A stretch of DNA of 44,079 bases from Didymodactylos carnosus (Eukaryota > Rotifera > Eurotatoria > Philodinida > Philodinidae). Below, in pieces: positions 34,601-44,079 of the stretch (its first letter is position 1; each line of letters opens with the position of its first letter). Below the pieces are notes generated by a model. The model ran no database searches. It saw only the letters and a list, made by a program, of their open reading frames with translations, and was not told the DNA's origin. The position numbers were made by a program, and so were the translations under genes. The stretch covers positions 1 to 44,079 of the forward strand of contig CAJNOQ010000655.1 of NCBI GenBank assembly GCA_905250885.1, written 5' to 3'.

Positions 34601-35452
34601 TGGAATTAAGAACCGATGTGTACGTAAGCTTTGATCTCATACTAGCTAGCTTCTGGTGGAATTGGAATGGTTTTATCTACTTTTATTATAAAAATTTTGT
34701 CGCTCTCATACTGATTACTTATAACATCCACTATAAGAAAAATTATTTTACTTTGTTATAGCTAGTTTGATGACAAATGCATTACATTTAGTACTATATT
34801 TAAATCTGCATAAGTCTGTTTGCGTACAATGAACTATTCAGTTCTTGAGATGTAACAATGCAATTAAATCAAATGCCAAGCAAAAAAGAAAAACATATGA
34901 GGAAAATAAAATTGTTTCATTCGCTTGGTACATTCCATGTTACATCTAGACACACATACAGACACAGAGTACAGAATACAAGCAAAATGATTAAATTATC
35001 TATGCTCATTTAAATAAATAAAAAATAGTCATAGTTTTATTTGTTAATATTTGACAAAATGCCAACTTTGATTGAGACAACTACTATAGAAGCCATGATT
35101 GGGTTTTAACGTTAACAGAGAAAACAAACGGTATTAAACTGATGACTATTTTGAAAATCTATAATTTATAATATGAAATTTATACACTCAAACTTGTTTT
35201 AAGATCATCAAATGAATATCAACTAAATAGTTAATCTACCATTCAAGAGGTTTTCTAAGATTATTAAAATAGGCATACTTCAAATATCCAGAAATCTATG
35301 TATCTCATATTTGTTCAAAGCTATTTGACTAATTAACAATTAACTCATATAAACAACTGTCAATAAACCGATGACTTACCCTTATTGAATCCTTTCTTTT
35401 TTCCAAAATTTATGCTCGTTTGTGTGTGAAGTCCAGCTATATTAGCTCCCAT
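28662..35452 (-). CDS. KChIP-like EF-hand calcium sensor (neuronal calcium sensor family)
   Basis: Core exons: 29572-29451, 29370-29230, 29174-29067, 29003-28899, 28832-28770 and 28709-28662. The protein reads like Kv-channel-interacting proteins: LLYRGFKQECPSGSVSEE, YLQFFPQGSPIKYAHYLF, CRGTIEDKLKWIFRFYDISG, then a hydrophobic C-terminal helix. EF-hand 2 keeps D..N.KGTFTFDD. EF-hand 3 (DISGDGQLSRES) has Ser where the bidentate Glu is expected. EF-hand 4 (VDPLQVNQVTVED) has lost most ligands. The 5' end modelled here is the exon 35452-35380 (MGANIAGLHTQTSINFGKKK), ending in phase 1 as exon 2 requires; its MGANIAG start could be myristoylated. A 30-nt exon 29727-29698, phase 1 on both sides, may be included (229 aa) or skipped (219 aa), or its own ATG at 29725 may be used (204 aa). 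KChIPs bind Kv4 channels and tune A-type currents. The core is well supported; the first exon is inferred. Confidence 0.8.
29698..29727 (-). other. 30-nt optional or alternative-start exon of the KChIP-like gene
   Basis: Between CTGGACAG and the donor GTAAAT lies a 30-base exon encoding MTSADLEDK plus flanking bases. Its ATG could start a short isoform, or the exon could be internal because entry and exit phases are both 1. The DLED resembles the acidic segment (EDELE) that precedes the conserved core in vertebrate KChIPs. Confidence 0.5.
30745..31766. repeat. Long composite foldback in the KChIP-like intron
   Basis: Outer arms of about 217 bp (30745-30962 and 31550-31766) are inverted copies at about 95% identity by eye. 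Immediately inside, 30963-30998 pairs with 31248-31284 (GGACAACTTTTCATGCTCTA and its complement). So the right half carries an extra ~265 bp between the two pairing blocks. The ORFs in the region are by-products of the repeat. No transposase. Confidence 0.85.
31793..32239 (-). other. Two coding-like fragments between foldbacks
   Basis: On the minus strand 32239-32084 reads GFLFVLVCFDFTSVSTIVYR then SEENIYEKLSEWVNLQ, ending at a donor-like CTGCAG|GTGG. Further on, 31984-31793 reads DFSSFYKFWMDGILLRHTYL onwards in base composition less AT-biased than its surroundings. The two do not join in phase by any splice I could find. They may be relics of a gene or transposon protein; I do not recognise a family. 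Confidence 0.25.
32528..33177. repeat. Second foldback in the KChIP-like intron
   Basis: Arms of about 223 bp (32528-32750 and 32953-33177) are inverted copies; shared blocks include TTTTGTGATCTAATTAGCAT, GATCCCCAAAGATGCTATTT (with one change) and AAAAAACGATTC. The ~200-bp centre has no gene. Small indels and transitions separate the arms. Confidence 0.85.
33639..34171. repeat. Third foldback in the KChIP-like intron
   Basis: A near-continuous palindrome of 533 bp. Arms 33639-33836 and 33984-34171 share AACATTCC...TGTCCGATCGA, TAGTCCCATCAAGTGTCAG and AAGCTTCAAGTG in inverted orientation. Pairing goes on toward the centre through ATTAAGAG...AATATTTTC. No ORF of note. Confidence 0.85.
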
Positions 35453-36260
35453 GATTGATGGATATGTTTCTCCACTATTTAATACATGTATGAAAACAAT
35501 TATGTTTTTGAGAGAAGTGAGGCATGATGACTGATTAACGTATTAAACAGATAGATCTCATTCAAAATTAAGTTGATACAACTATCTTTCTGTATGGATG
35601 TTACAATTTGGACATGACATTTTATTCTCTCTATCTTTCTTCTTACTTTAGTTCTTTCGATTACTAAAAATTATTGCACATAGTATTTTTATCTATGTAT
35701 AGTTCTGTAAATAATGTAAAAATAGATAGCTGAAAAAAAAATAGAAGAGAAATAAATCGTACTAATGGTGTGAAAGCTATACACTACTCTGTTTGATGAG
35801 ACAAAAAAGAGAAGCTGATCTTAGAAGAAAAATAGACACATGTTAAAAATTTATATAGAACAGTTTGAATCTATTTTCAGTAGACATCGATAGATGACAA
35901 ACAGATGATCATCTCAGAGTCTGTAATAATTATTCTTCAACAATCATAATAACAATAGATAATAATCATAGATTCCAAGAAAAAAAAGGAATAAAAAAGA
36001 TCACAAGTGTGTAGAAAAAACAATCAAAAAAACATGTCGTTTTTTATATGTCTGATTTACGGTAAAACTAACTATACGATAAATAGGACAAGAATATATC
36101 GAAGCACTCTTAAACTAACGAATACATGTATCGTTATAACTTTTTCAGAAGTCTGTTCTATAATGATTATCTGTTTTATTATTTTTCAATTTTTGAACAG
36201 GTTATTCTTCTAGTAAATCCTAAGTTCAAAACGGCGTTGCACGAACCTTGAGAATACGCC
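35453..36260. other. Spacer upstream of the 35.4-kb exon
   Basis: AT-rich DNA that would hold the promoter or 5' UTR of the 35.4-kb first exon of the KChIP-like gene. No specific element recognised. Confidence 0.4.
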
Positions 36261-36268
36261 ATTGAAGT

Positions 36269-36443
36269 CAGTGGCGGATCCAGAATTGTTTTTTGGTACG
36301 TGCGGTATACGATAAAAGTGCGAGATACGTGCGGTCGTCATAGAAACAAATTATTCTAAGAGAGATCTGCTAGGAAAGAACAGTTGTTTGGTTAAAAGGT
36401 ACGAACGGTTGCTCGTACCGCTCGCAGGCTGGATCCACCACTG
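36269..36443. mobile_element. 175-bp hAT-like miniature element with intact TSD
   Basis: Ends CAGTGGCGGATCCAG and, inward from the right, CAGTGGTGGATCCAG, a typical hAT terminal sequence. The flanking 8 bp are identical: ATTGAAGT at 36261-36268 and 36444-36451. The interior carries scattered GCGGT / ACCGC motifs but no coding sequence. Confidence 0.9.
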
Positions 36444-36498
36444 ATTGAAGTTTCAGTTTACCGCACAAACAAATCTCATTGATATGTGTAAGAAAAGT

Positions 36499-37328
36499 CT
36501 TACGAGGGAACCTCTTGAGGTTATAAATCGCTTTTGAACTCGGACTACTTGTATCTTGCAGACCTCAGTGAGTAGTGAAATACCCTAAGTACACCCTAAG
36601 TAGAGTTGGAACCGGTCCGGCAATCCGGCTCTGGACCGGCCGGACCGGACAAGACGGGACGAAAAGTTAAACCGGCCGGACGAAACCGGATTTTTTGCCA
36701 GTTCTTGAAATTGAAATTGATACTTGTATTTCAAAGTTTTCTCCGACGAAAACAACTTTTATTCGCGTTTTTTGCGTTGAAATATTATATCAGCGATTGT
36801 TAGAAATTCTATATGAATCAGAGAACATACGACGAAAATATTCGTACAAATTCATGTACATACACAGCTTTGAATCAAAGCCTTTAATTATATTTAGTAG
36901 TAACTGCTTCCGATCGCTTAAAAATGAACCGGCCGGATTTCGACCGGACCGGACCGGACCGGATGGGAAAAATCCGTCCGGTTCCAACTCTGACCCTAAG
37001 TACACCCTCACCCTCACCTTCAGGTGAAATATTCGGGTCTCAATATCTCAAGGCAGGAAAGTTCATTAGGATCGAATTTTTTCCCGTCGTACTACTATGA
37101 CCATGGGCTACCAGTGTGGCAAGTTTCAAGTCAAAATTCGAAAGTCGGATTTTGCTCGAAATCCAAGCTCTCTCTATAGGCAAAAACTGACTAAAAATTC
37201 AATATCTCAGCAACAAAGCATCATGGAGATGAACCAACTTAGGGTATTTCACTACTCACTGAGGTCTACAAGATACAAGTAGTCCGAGTTCAAAAGCGAT
37301 TTATAACCTCAAGAGGTTCCCTCGTGAG
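36499..37328. mobile_element. TIR element interrupted by a nested hAT-like element
   Basis: Arms of 92 bp (36499-36590 and 37237-37328) are inverted copies, e.g. CTCTTGAGGTTATAAATCGC and GACTACTTGTATCTTG with their complements. Between them sit the 392-bp nested element and about 236 bp of the host element's own interior (37001-37236), with no gene. Without the insert and its duplicated bases the element would be about 430 bp. Confidence 0.85.
36601..36992. mobile_element. 392-bp hAT-like miniature element nested in the TIR element
   Basis: Ends TAGAGTTGGAACCGG and, inward from the right, CAGAGTTGGAACCGG. The 8 bp on either side are identical (ACCCTAAG at 36593-36600 and 36993-37000). GC-rich CCGG/ACCGG clusters fill both ends, in sharp contrast to the AT-rich centre. 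Open frames across it arise from these repeats. Confidence 0.9.
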
Positions 37329-40300
37329 ATTGTTTACCATATTTTTCCTGAATGTGTAAAATGTAGCCGTCATAGATCCTGCATCATATGCAATTCAGAA
37401 AATCTACAAAATTTAGTTATGGTGCCACAGAGACACTGGGAAATGGACAAATATGAACACTCGCTCATTGACACCAGATATCAGATATTGGAAAATAAAA
37501 CTATTTCCATTTCGATATGTTACCTTCCTATATGCTTCATTTTATTTATTCAATTCTTTATTGACTATTTTTATATATTAAGTTTTATCGTTGTCCTAGT
37601 CTAGATCTTTGAGAAAGTCGTTTTTATTAGAGACTAATGTCTTTTAAACATTACTTTCGAAAAATTAAATGAAATAATTTTCTGTAAGGTTCCAAAGACT
37701 GAGATATTAACTGAAAAATGTATAAAATAATTTTCTATATAGAACCCAATTAAAATTAATTCATAGACATAGAAGCTAGGAGTTGATTCCTTCTTCTGAT
37801 AATGATATGTATGTATAAGTGAATGGCATAACCATTGTACCGTTGGTTGTTGGAGAATGTTTTGCTTATAAAAACTGTTCTGCTCAACCGATTTTAAATT
37901 TCTTTTTTTTATTTTGCTTGTTCAGTAATGGTCATTCATTTGTGAGAAAAAGAACTCTCCATCTTAAGTGGGTGCTGAGATATAGATCAAACAAGATCAA
38001 AGTTGACTGTTTTTGGCACCATCTGGAGAAAGAATCAATTTTTTTCTCTGATTTATTTAAACTAGTTCTAAAAGTTTTTTAGCGTTTCTTGTAGCCTGTA
38101 AAGTAGATTTTCAGAATATGTACTTTGAATTTAAATAAAATTATATTTTGACTCTGGTTTTATCAAAAAACTTTGTTTACAAACACTTTTGCAAAATTCT
38201 GTCCACCCCAGATTAGAACTACATTAATATGCCAATGACGAACCTTGCAAACTTTCAAAATAGATAGAAAGATAGAGCGTACAAAGCTCTACATTTTGGA
38301 TAAAAAATGAAAATCTTTAGAGTTTTTTATCCAATCGAAAATTAGGATAAAACATGTATTCAATCTGGTTTTTGTATAAAATGTCCACCGAGATTTTGAA
38401 AATTGTTTGATCTATAACTACGGAACCACTTATCCGTTAGAGCCGAACCCTTTATCCTGTTTTTCATTTGCTGTCCAGAATATGTGATAAAACGGCAACT
38501 CTCTAGCTTGTCTTGTTACAGAGAAAATCTCATTTTACATCGAAAATGTTCACCGAGATTGTCTTGAAAATATTATGAAAATAAAAGGTCTTTTTTACAG
38601 AGGACCTAGAGGGGAATTATAGGACAGAATCAGAGACATAATCTTGTAAGATCTGATGAATTCTTATCTGATCTTATGAAATCTTTCAAGATCTTATCAC
38701 AAGATCTTATAAGCTCTTGCTACAAGAAACATCTTGTAAAATCTTATAAGATTCTTGAACCAAGATTCTTGTGAAATCTTGTAAGAACTTGTAAAATTTT
38801 CATATGATCTTGTAAGATCTTGTGAAATCTTATGGTATCTTTTAACATGATCCTAAAAGATCATATTGCAAGATTCTTCGTCCTGGGTTTCTCTTTCTAA
38901 CGGATGGCGCCACCTATACAGTGTACGTCTGATCTATGTATAAAGATTTAAGCAACAGGACACCTGGTTTGGATTCATACTCTCTATTTATTTCAATTAT
39001 CAGAATCAGCGGTGGTTAAAACTATGTATAGCAAAACAAACGGTGATTAAATTTTCAAGAAAGTCTAGTCGAAACACCTACTTGTAGGCTATAGTAGCTT
39101 ATTACATAACAGAGTACGGGTACATTAATGACCATGTGAATCTGCCAAGAATGGGTATTTTCAATATTATTCCTAATCAACGAACGGCTTGAATATATAA
39201 GAGCCATTAGTTATACACACCAAAGATTGGACCACACAAGACATAGTTTAACTTCATGAAGCTATCTTGTTTACACACAGTATTAGAGAGACTAGGATTT
39301 CTTTGCCAAATTGTCGGCTAGGTAGTCTAACTTTTTCCATGATCAAACTTATACCGTCTATATATTTATTCTTTTTATTGTATAGTGAAGATCAAAGGTC
39401 AACTACCACTTAGGACTCCTAGTGTAAAACTGGCTGTATAAAAACAAAAAAAAAAAGAGCGCGTCCTCACGCCATTTTGGAGTAGACATTAAATGTAGCA
39501 TTTATAATAAAACTTTCACCATGAACCGTCTGTTGTTACCAGACTATAATTTGATCGTTTTTCTCTTGTTTAAGTTTTAGTTCACAGAGGCTTTTCATAA
39601 AAACTGATATTTCAGCCAGATTTCAACCTTTTGACTTGCAGTTTTAGTCAAAGTTCATGAAAAACAGTTACGTTCGTTAAACTGAGCTAGGTCGAACAAT
39701 TAGCGCTAATTTAATATTAGATTAGTGTTCAACATCAAAAGTGTCTCACACTTGACTGGATCTTATCGTTCTACGATGTCTGTAGAATCTAGAGTTAATG
39801 TCAGATTTCCGAAAAATCATCCGGTCAACAAAACTACTGAGGCAGAATTATATCGTAGAAACAAATGTTATTAGTTAATTGCATGATCATATCTGATAAG
39901 GTGCTGCCGTTATAATCTATCGCTACTACACCGTTGTTCACTCACAAATTTTAGTGGACACTGGCTCATCTTAGAATCAGAGAATATATGGATAGTTTCT
40001 GGTCCAACTTCCTGAAGAAATTATTGAAATTGTGACATGAAGTTTGTTTCGAGGGAAGGTAACTAGTGCCGACCAGTTTTTGAAAACTAAATCACAATAT
40101 GAAGCTTAGTGTAAGAAAAAAAAGTTGATTATTGCGCTTTTTGAGCTGGCATCAATCTCACTCTTATTTGGTCATAAATCGCGTTATATTTACCAGGATG
40201 TGGGTATGACATATTCTTTACAAAATGTATACTATTCGACTTAGTAGTTAGACTCCCGAATCGGGAATTTTTCGGAGTCGGAAGTACAAGAATTCCAGAG

Positions 40301-41067
40301 GAAATATGCAGCTTTATACTCCGCCCACCCTGGTAACGTGAGAGTATTTCAGCATTTCTCATAACGACAGGAATCTCCAAGGTCTCTAGATAACTTATTA
40401 CCAAGTACCAACTTTGGTTATAAATTTAGGATTTCCAATGGAGATAAGAAGATTTAATCATCCGGACGTTAGTTTATCTGGACAGCCACAAAAAAAGGAG
40501 AAACAGGTAGAAATTCCTGCTACACTCTAATAAAAGACCAAACAATCTGCCCCACACCTATGTAGCTCTGGTTATAAGCATGTCTGTTTTATAATTTACC
40601 GTCAGCTTGCAGTTTCTTTTAGAAGCCAGAGTTGAACTTCCGTTTTCTAGTAAAAACTGTATGTATTCAGAAAGAATTATCAATAAATGCTTGATTTATT
40701 ATGACACTGAATACGTGAGCTTCAAAAAAGTACCGTACGTCACAACATATCGAGTATGCTGTCGAATGGGTGATCTGCGGCACTAAGACGCAAGTAACTT
40801 GCTCAAGCTTATACATGACCTAGTGGCGCCAATGTTCGATCAAAGTACGTTTGAAGTACGTGACGAACAATATAACTACTCAACCATGCCGTCTGAAAAG
40901 CCTTCGACTGAGATACTAACCAAGTTTAATTTCTTTTCTAGGAAACACCGTAAACTGGTTGCAGATCTCTGATAATCAGAAACACAAGTCAGTTGAGTTT
41001 AAAAACTGCGTTTCTTTCAATCAGCGTATCATTCACTCAAAAGTGAGAAAAAGTTGATGTCTTTTAC
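37329..41067. other. Repeat-derived intergenic or intronic DNA
   Basis: No supported gene in 3.7 kb. If the 41.1-kb exon belongs to the KChIP-like gene, this is part of its intron. It holds the tandem array at 38640-38880. The longest ORF (40404-40129, minus, 91 codons) has no family resemblance. Confidence 0.45.
38640..38880. repeat. Degenerate tandem array of a semi-palindromic 10-12-mer
   Basis: About 240 bp in which variants of AAGATCTTGTAAG recur roughly every 10-25 bases in both orientations. The core AAGATCTT is its own reverse complement, so the array can fold in many registers. Confidence 0.8.
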
Positions 41068-41211
41068 CAGGTAATTGAATTCTTCGAACAGCTCGAAATA
41101 TTCCTGTACTTAATCGTCGTGAAAATCGTTTGCAGCTTGCAATTAATCTTGACGGTCGTCGATCTGTACTTAATAGTGATGATGCTTGATACCATGACAT
41201 ATTGTTGAAAT
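41068..41211 (-). other. Probable alternative first coding exon (41.1 kb)
   Basis: Bounded by an acceptor-like TTTATAG and a donor G|GTAAAA. It has an 11-base leader, then ATG at 41200 and 44 codons: MSWYQASSLLSTDRRPSRLI onwards to AVRRIQLP, ending in phase 1. Phase, strand and position fit an upstream alternative first exon of the KChIP-like gene, giving a basic, arginine-rich N-terminus (proteins of about 239 or 249 aa). It could instead belong to an unrelated gene whose remaining exons I missed. Confidence 0.45.
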
Positions 41212-43024
41212 CTATAAATAAAAGATAGAAAAGTTCAGCGTATCTCAGATATCTCTAATATCGGTTCGTAGCTCGAATGTTTTTAAAATAACCTTTATGC
41301 TTTATCGTAGACCTTGTTTATGATTTTGAGTTGAAATAGAAATCCTAATTAACACAATGCACATAGGCACAGTGAAATGAACAAATTAGAGTGTTGTCTC
41401 ATTACAAAACGCAAAGATGATGGATATGCTCTGAAATAAAGTATCTGTTCCTCCACTTTATTTTTCCAAAACTGCCGAATAGACTATTTTTTACCTGTTT
41501 ATATGTTATATAATGATTCAAAGCAACATAAGACTAAAGAAGTTCACTCAATTAGTCAAAAAGGTTGTGCTTAAATGCATTTTTCAATATAAAAAGTGCT
41601 CGATGGAAAAAGACGACTTTAATGATTGTAATTATCACAAAAAGAAAAGTAGAAATTACAGTATTAAGTACTTTTCCATGTTGTTGTCAGCTATATCAAG
41701 TTTATCAAGTAGATCTTTTAATGAAAGGTAAGAGCAGGAAACTTAATGTATAGCAATTTAAATATTTTATTGAAAATTATTGAAAAAAGTACGAAAGTGA
41801 CAACTATACGTTTCCCATTTCTTGAGTAATAGAAAACTAATGGAAAAGAAACGTCATCTAGATATTTTTTATTTCATATTAGAGACTTTTAATAATGGCA
41901 AGAGAATTATATATTGCCCAAGATTTTATTTCTGAATAATTACCCTTTTCAACAACGACATTTATCTCAAATAAACCATACACTTCTCTTTGTCTTTTAA
42001 AGTTTTACATTTGTGTGTTCTATCTAATTAACTGATATCCTCAATTATATATGCTGCTCAAATACAAAACTCATGCAGAGATGATGATACTTGTTGTTAT
42101 TTTAAATATAGAAGTAAAAGTAAAAACAATCTTCCAATAGTTACCTTCAGTCGAGAAGTATTGAACAAGTAAAATAAAAAATTAACAATAAAATAACATT
42201 GACAAATTATAACACTGGCAAAGTCATTGAACCGTTATTATATTTCCAATGTCTTCAATTTTCCTTATTTTTCACGACGCTGCTCCTGATGATGATGATG
42301 AATATATATTTATTCGCCTCGAATTCTTATAGTTGTTCTTTTTTTTAATATTAGCTTTCTTTTAGTCTCTTTTTCTACCATTTCAATAGAAAATCTTCAA
42401 CTTGTTTTATTAGTAATTTCATATAGAAAATTATATTTGAATGAAACAAAAAAAAAGAGAGAAAAATTGGCATGTTATTTTTTGTGTCAACTGGTTTTTT
42501 TCCACTGTTAAAGAGGAGAAGAGAGTCGAACCTATGTATATGATATATCTATTTAATGTATTTTACACTAATATCTAATATGTGTGTAAATAATAGAGAG
42601 AGATAGAGAAGAAATAACTTTTCACGCGAACGGTCTAATGTGTTAAAAGTAACGTTTGATTATTCAGATTTTGAAAACAAAAAAAATAGAAGACGGGCAT
42701 TTTATTACTTTGTCGACAACAAAGAAAACCATATGAATATTACACCTAAAGATGACAAATATCATCTTCATTAACGGAAAAACTTGTTACTTGTCATATT
42801 CCTTCTATTTTCGACGTGTTTCTGTCTACGTAACTACATTCAAAATTTATGACAACATATGGATAATTAAATCAACGGTGTTTTTTCTTAGCTATACAGA
42901 TAGACTGTTGATATTTTTTAGCTTTTCTATCTTCTTAAACAAACTGACACCCAACATCTCATCTTACACTAACGAACGATGACATAAAAGAAACTATAAC
43001 ACAATTTCCTCTCGGGTAATTTAC
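41212..43024. other. Spacer, nothing recognised
   Basis: AT-rich with a short GAT repeat near 42289. No supported gene. Confidence 0.45.
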
Positions 43025-43126
43025 CTTCTTGACTAATAATATTTGTATTTAAGAAGAAAAAAGTATATTTTACCATGTCTCTAAAATGTCGTTCCAATCA
43101 ACTTTACCATTCATCAGATCATTCAT
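43025..43126 (-). other. Speculative exon pair with an 8-nt microexon
   Basis: ATG at 43126 opens MNDLMNGKVDWNDILET and reaches a donor ATG|GTAAAA at 43074. After a 41-nt possible intron ending ATTATTAG comes TCAAGAAG|GTAAAT (43032-43025). Joined, they end in phase 1, the same phase as the other candidate first exons of the KChIP-like gene. The intron would be unusually short, and the evidence is only splice-signal arithmetic. Confidence 0.2.
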
Positions 43127-43836
43127 ATCTTATTTAAAAAAGCATATTTTTCATATAGAAATTCGGAAAAGGAAATAATGTCGAGTGCGTGTCATGAACG
43201 GTGCTGTACGAATATTCGAGATTATTTGAATGAATGGCCTTTATGAGTTTGAGATAATAGGAGGAAATCGTCAAATTACATTTTTATCTTTGATATTTTG
43301 TTTATTCAGAAATATCTATCTATCGATTTAAGAGCCATTTCAGCTGATGTACCGCCGAATGTACTAAATCGACAGTATTAGATCTTTTTCTAGGTATGAT
43401 GCTTATCTAGAGATAAGAATTTGATACACTTTGGCGAAAACCGGATGTCGACAAAAGTTGAAACATTGCTGATATACTAAGTTTTTGCGAAAATCGCTAA
43501 AAACCCTTTAATTTACTTTCTTGGAAAGCGACGAACTTTGAGCGTTTGTAACTGAGTGACGATGTTTTATTGAGACTGAAGAGATTTATCATAACCACCA
43601 CAAAATGAAGTAGGTCCGAGCTCTACAATTGCGTCCATTCGAATACAGTAGATAATGCTGAATGGAGGATGGTTGCTTTTAGAGTTATGTATTAGACAAA
43701 GCTATCTTTTTACGATGCGTCAGAAACTCGGCGAAACCATCACACAGATAGTTTTTAACAAGAAATTCAATGATGGTATTATAACCAAATAATATGATTA
43801 ACAGTTGCACTCATTAAATCTTTATTTGTGTCTTAA
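43127..43836. other. Spacer, nothing recognised
   Basis: No supported gene; ends at the TTAA site of the terminal element. Confidence 0.45.
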
Positions 43837-44079
43837 CCCCAGTACTACCAAGAGGATCATTTTTGATCCCATTAGTGATTCAATTGAACAATACAATTGA
43901 AATATTTATTGTTCCATATTTTTTACACACAGAATGTTTGATGAGAATGTGGCTGTGGCACAGTGGGCATTTCCTCATAGAGCAGGCGGCATTTTTTGCC
44001 GACATAGTTTTTTTGAATCCAAAAGCACTTTTTTATAGGTTTTCGCATACGGTATTTCCAGCAGTGTGGCAAAGGTGAG
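43837..44079 (-). mobile_element. End of a probable piggyBac-type element
   Basis: A TTAA tetranucleotide (43833-43836) is followed by CCCCAGTACTACCAAGAGGA then TCATTTTTGATCCC, with TGATCC/GGATCA symmetry. TTAA target sites followed by a CCC start are the hallmark of piggyBac elements. The element runs off the right edge, so the other end and the second TTAA cannot be seen. Confidence 0.5.
43880..44079 (-). pseudogene. Possible cysteine-rich tail of a piggyBac transposase
   Basis: Reading inward from the right edge on the minus strand, one frame gives HLCHTAGNTVCENL, a stop, then ACSMRKCPLCHSH and KHSVCKKYG, rich in Cys pairs as in the C-terminal zinc-binding tail of piggyBac transposases, which lies close to the element's end as here. 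Another frame covers the stop with further Cys residues, so a frameshift is likely. The catalytic domain would be outside the window. Tentative. Confidence 0.35.

Noticed and set aside
34528..34761. Plus-strand ORF of 77 codons
   Set aside because: Phe/Tyr/Lys-rich composition expected from AT-rich DNA, no domain, no splice context.
36581..37015. ACCCTAAG / CCCTCACC repeats that look telomere-like
   Set aside because: Explained by an element end plus an 8-bp target duplication; only a few copies, with no array.
36606..37027. Overlapping ORFs on both strands across 36.6-37.0 kb
   Set aside because: They are low-complexity translations of the CCGG-rich ends of the nested hAT-like element.
40129..40404. 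Minus-strand ORF of 91 codons
   Set aside because: Not recognisable as any family and with no neighbouring exons; could be a relic but cannot be supported.
38885..40835. TGGCGCC motifs at about 38905 and 40824 resembling LTR primer-binding sites
   Set aside because: No paired LTRs, polypurine tract or gag/pol reading frames accompany them.
42505..42545. GGTTCGACTCTC on the minus strand, resembling a tRNA T-arm
   Set aside because: No acceptor, D or anticodon stem can be built around it; the flanks are T and A runs.

Overview
This is a stretch of an AT-rich animal nuclear genome. Four lines of sequence support that: the genes are split by GT-AG introns that are mostly 52-70 nt long, the gene families are metazoan (a RUNDC1-like RUN-domain protein, a KChIP-type calcium sensor, an alpha-crystallin small heat shock protein), the intergenic DNA is full of homopolymer and AT runs, and there are many short DNA transposons. 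Compact introns, a very AT-rich background and Merlin, hAT and piggyBac remnants together would fit a bdelloid rotifer, but that is an inference from style; no rRNA or mitochondrial marker is present.

Layout. 0-4.6 kb: a decayed LINE reverse-transcriptase tail, a decayed Merlin (ISXO2-like) transposon with ~155-bp terminal inverted repeats (TIRs), a foldback element and a TA-flanked miniature element. 4.6-5.6 kb: a single-exon small heat shock protein with two alpha-crystallin domains (minus strand). 5.6-12.8 kb: gene-poor AT-rich DNA holding at most two orphan exon-like islands. 12.9-19.5 kb: an 11-exon minus-strand gene (1,599 aa as assembled) with six diverged BEN-like modules in tandem and glutamine-rich linkers; its first intron is GC-AG and its last intron carries a hAT-like miniature element. 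20.6-23.4 kb: a 17-exon minus-strand RUNDC1-like gene (595 aa). 24.0-24.75 kb: an unrecognised 258-aa ORF. 27.5-28.1 kb: a single-pass membrane protein (plus strand), which faces, tail to tail, a KChIP-like calcium sensor gene (minus strand) whose core exons lie at 28.7-29.7 kb.

The KChIP-like gene probably extends far upstream. Two isolated ATG-bearing exons, at 35.4 kb and 41.1 kb, end in the same splice phase that core exon 2 needs, which suggests alternative first exons as in vertebrate KChIP genes. The ~5.7-kb intron between 29.7 and 35.4 kb contains three long foldback repeats in a row. At 36.2-37.3 kb there is a 175-bp hAT-like element with a perfect 8-bp target-site duplication (TSD), then a TIR element into which a 392-bp hAT-like element with a perfect 8-bp TSD has inserted. 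The window ends in a probable piggyBac-type element starting at a TTAA site.

Both large multi-exon models were assembled by hand from splice signals and reading phase, and each sums to an exact multiple of three with one open frame. No operon logic applies; the genes are independent eukaryotic units. The least familiar content is the six-module BEN-like protein and the multi-promoter KChIP locus.
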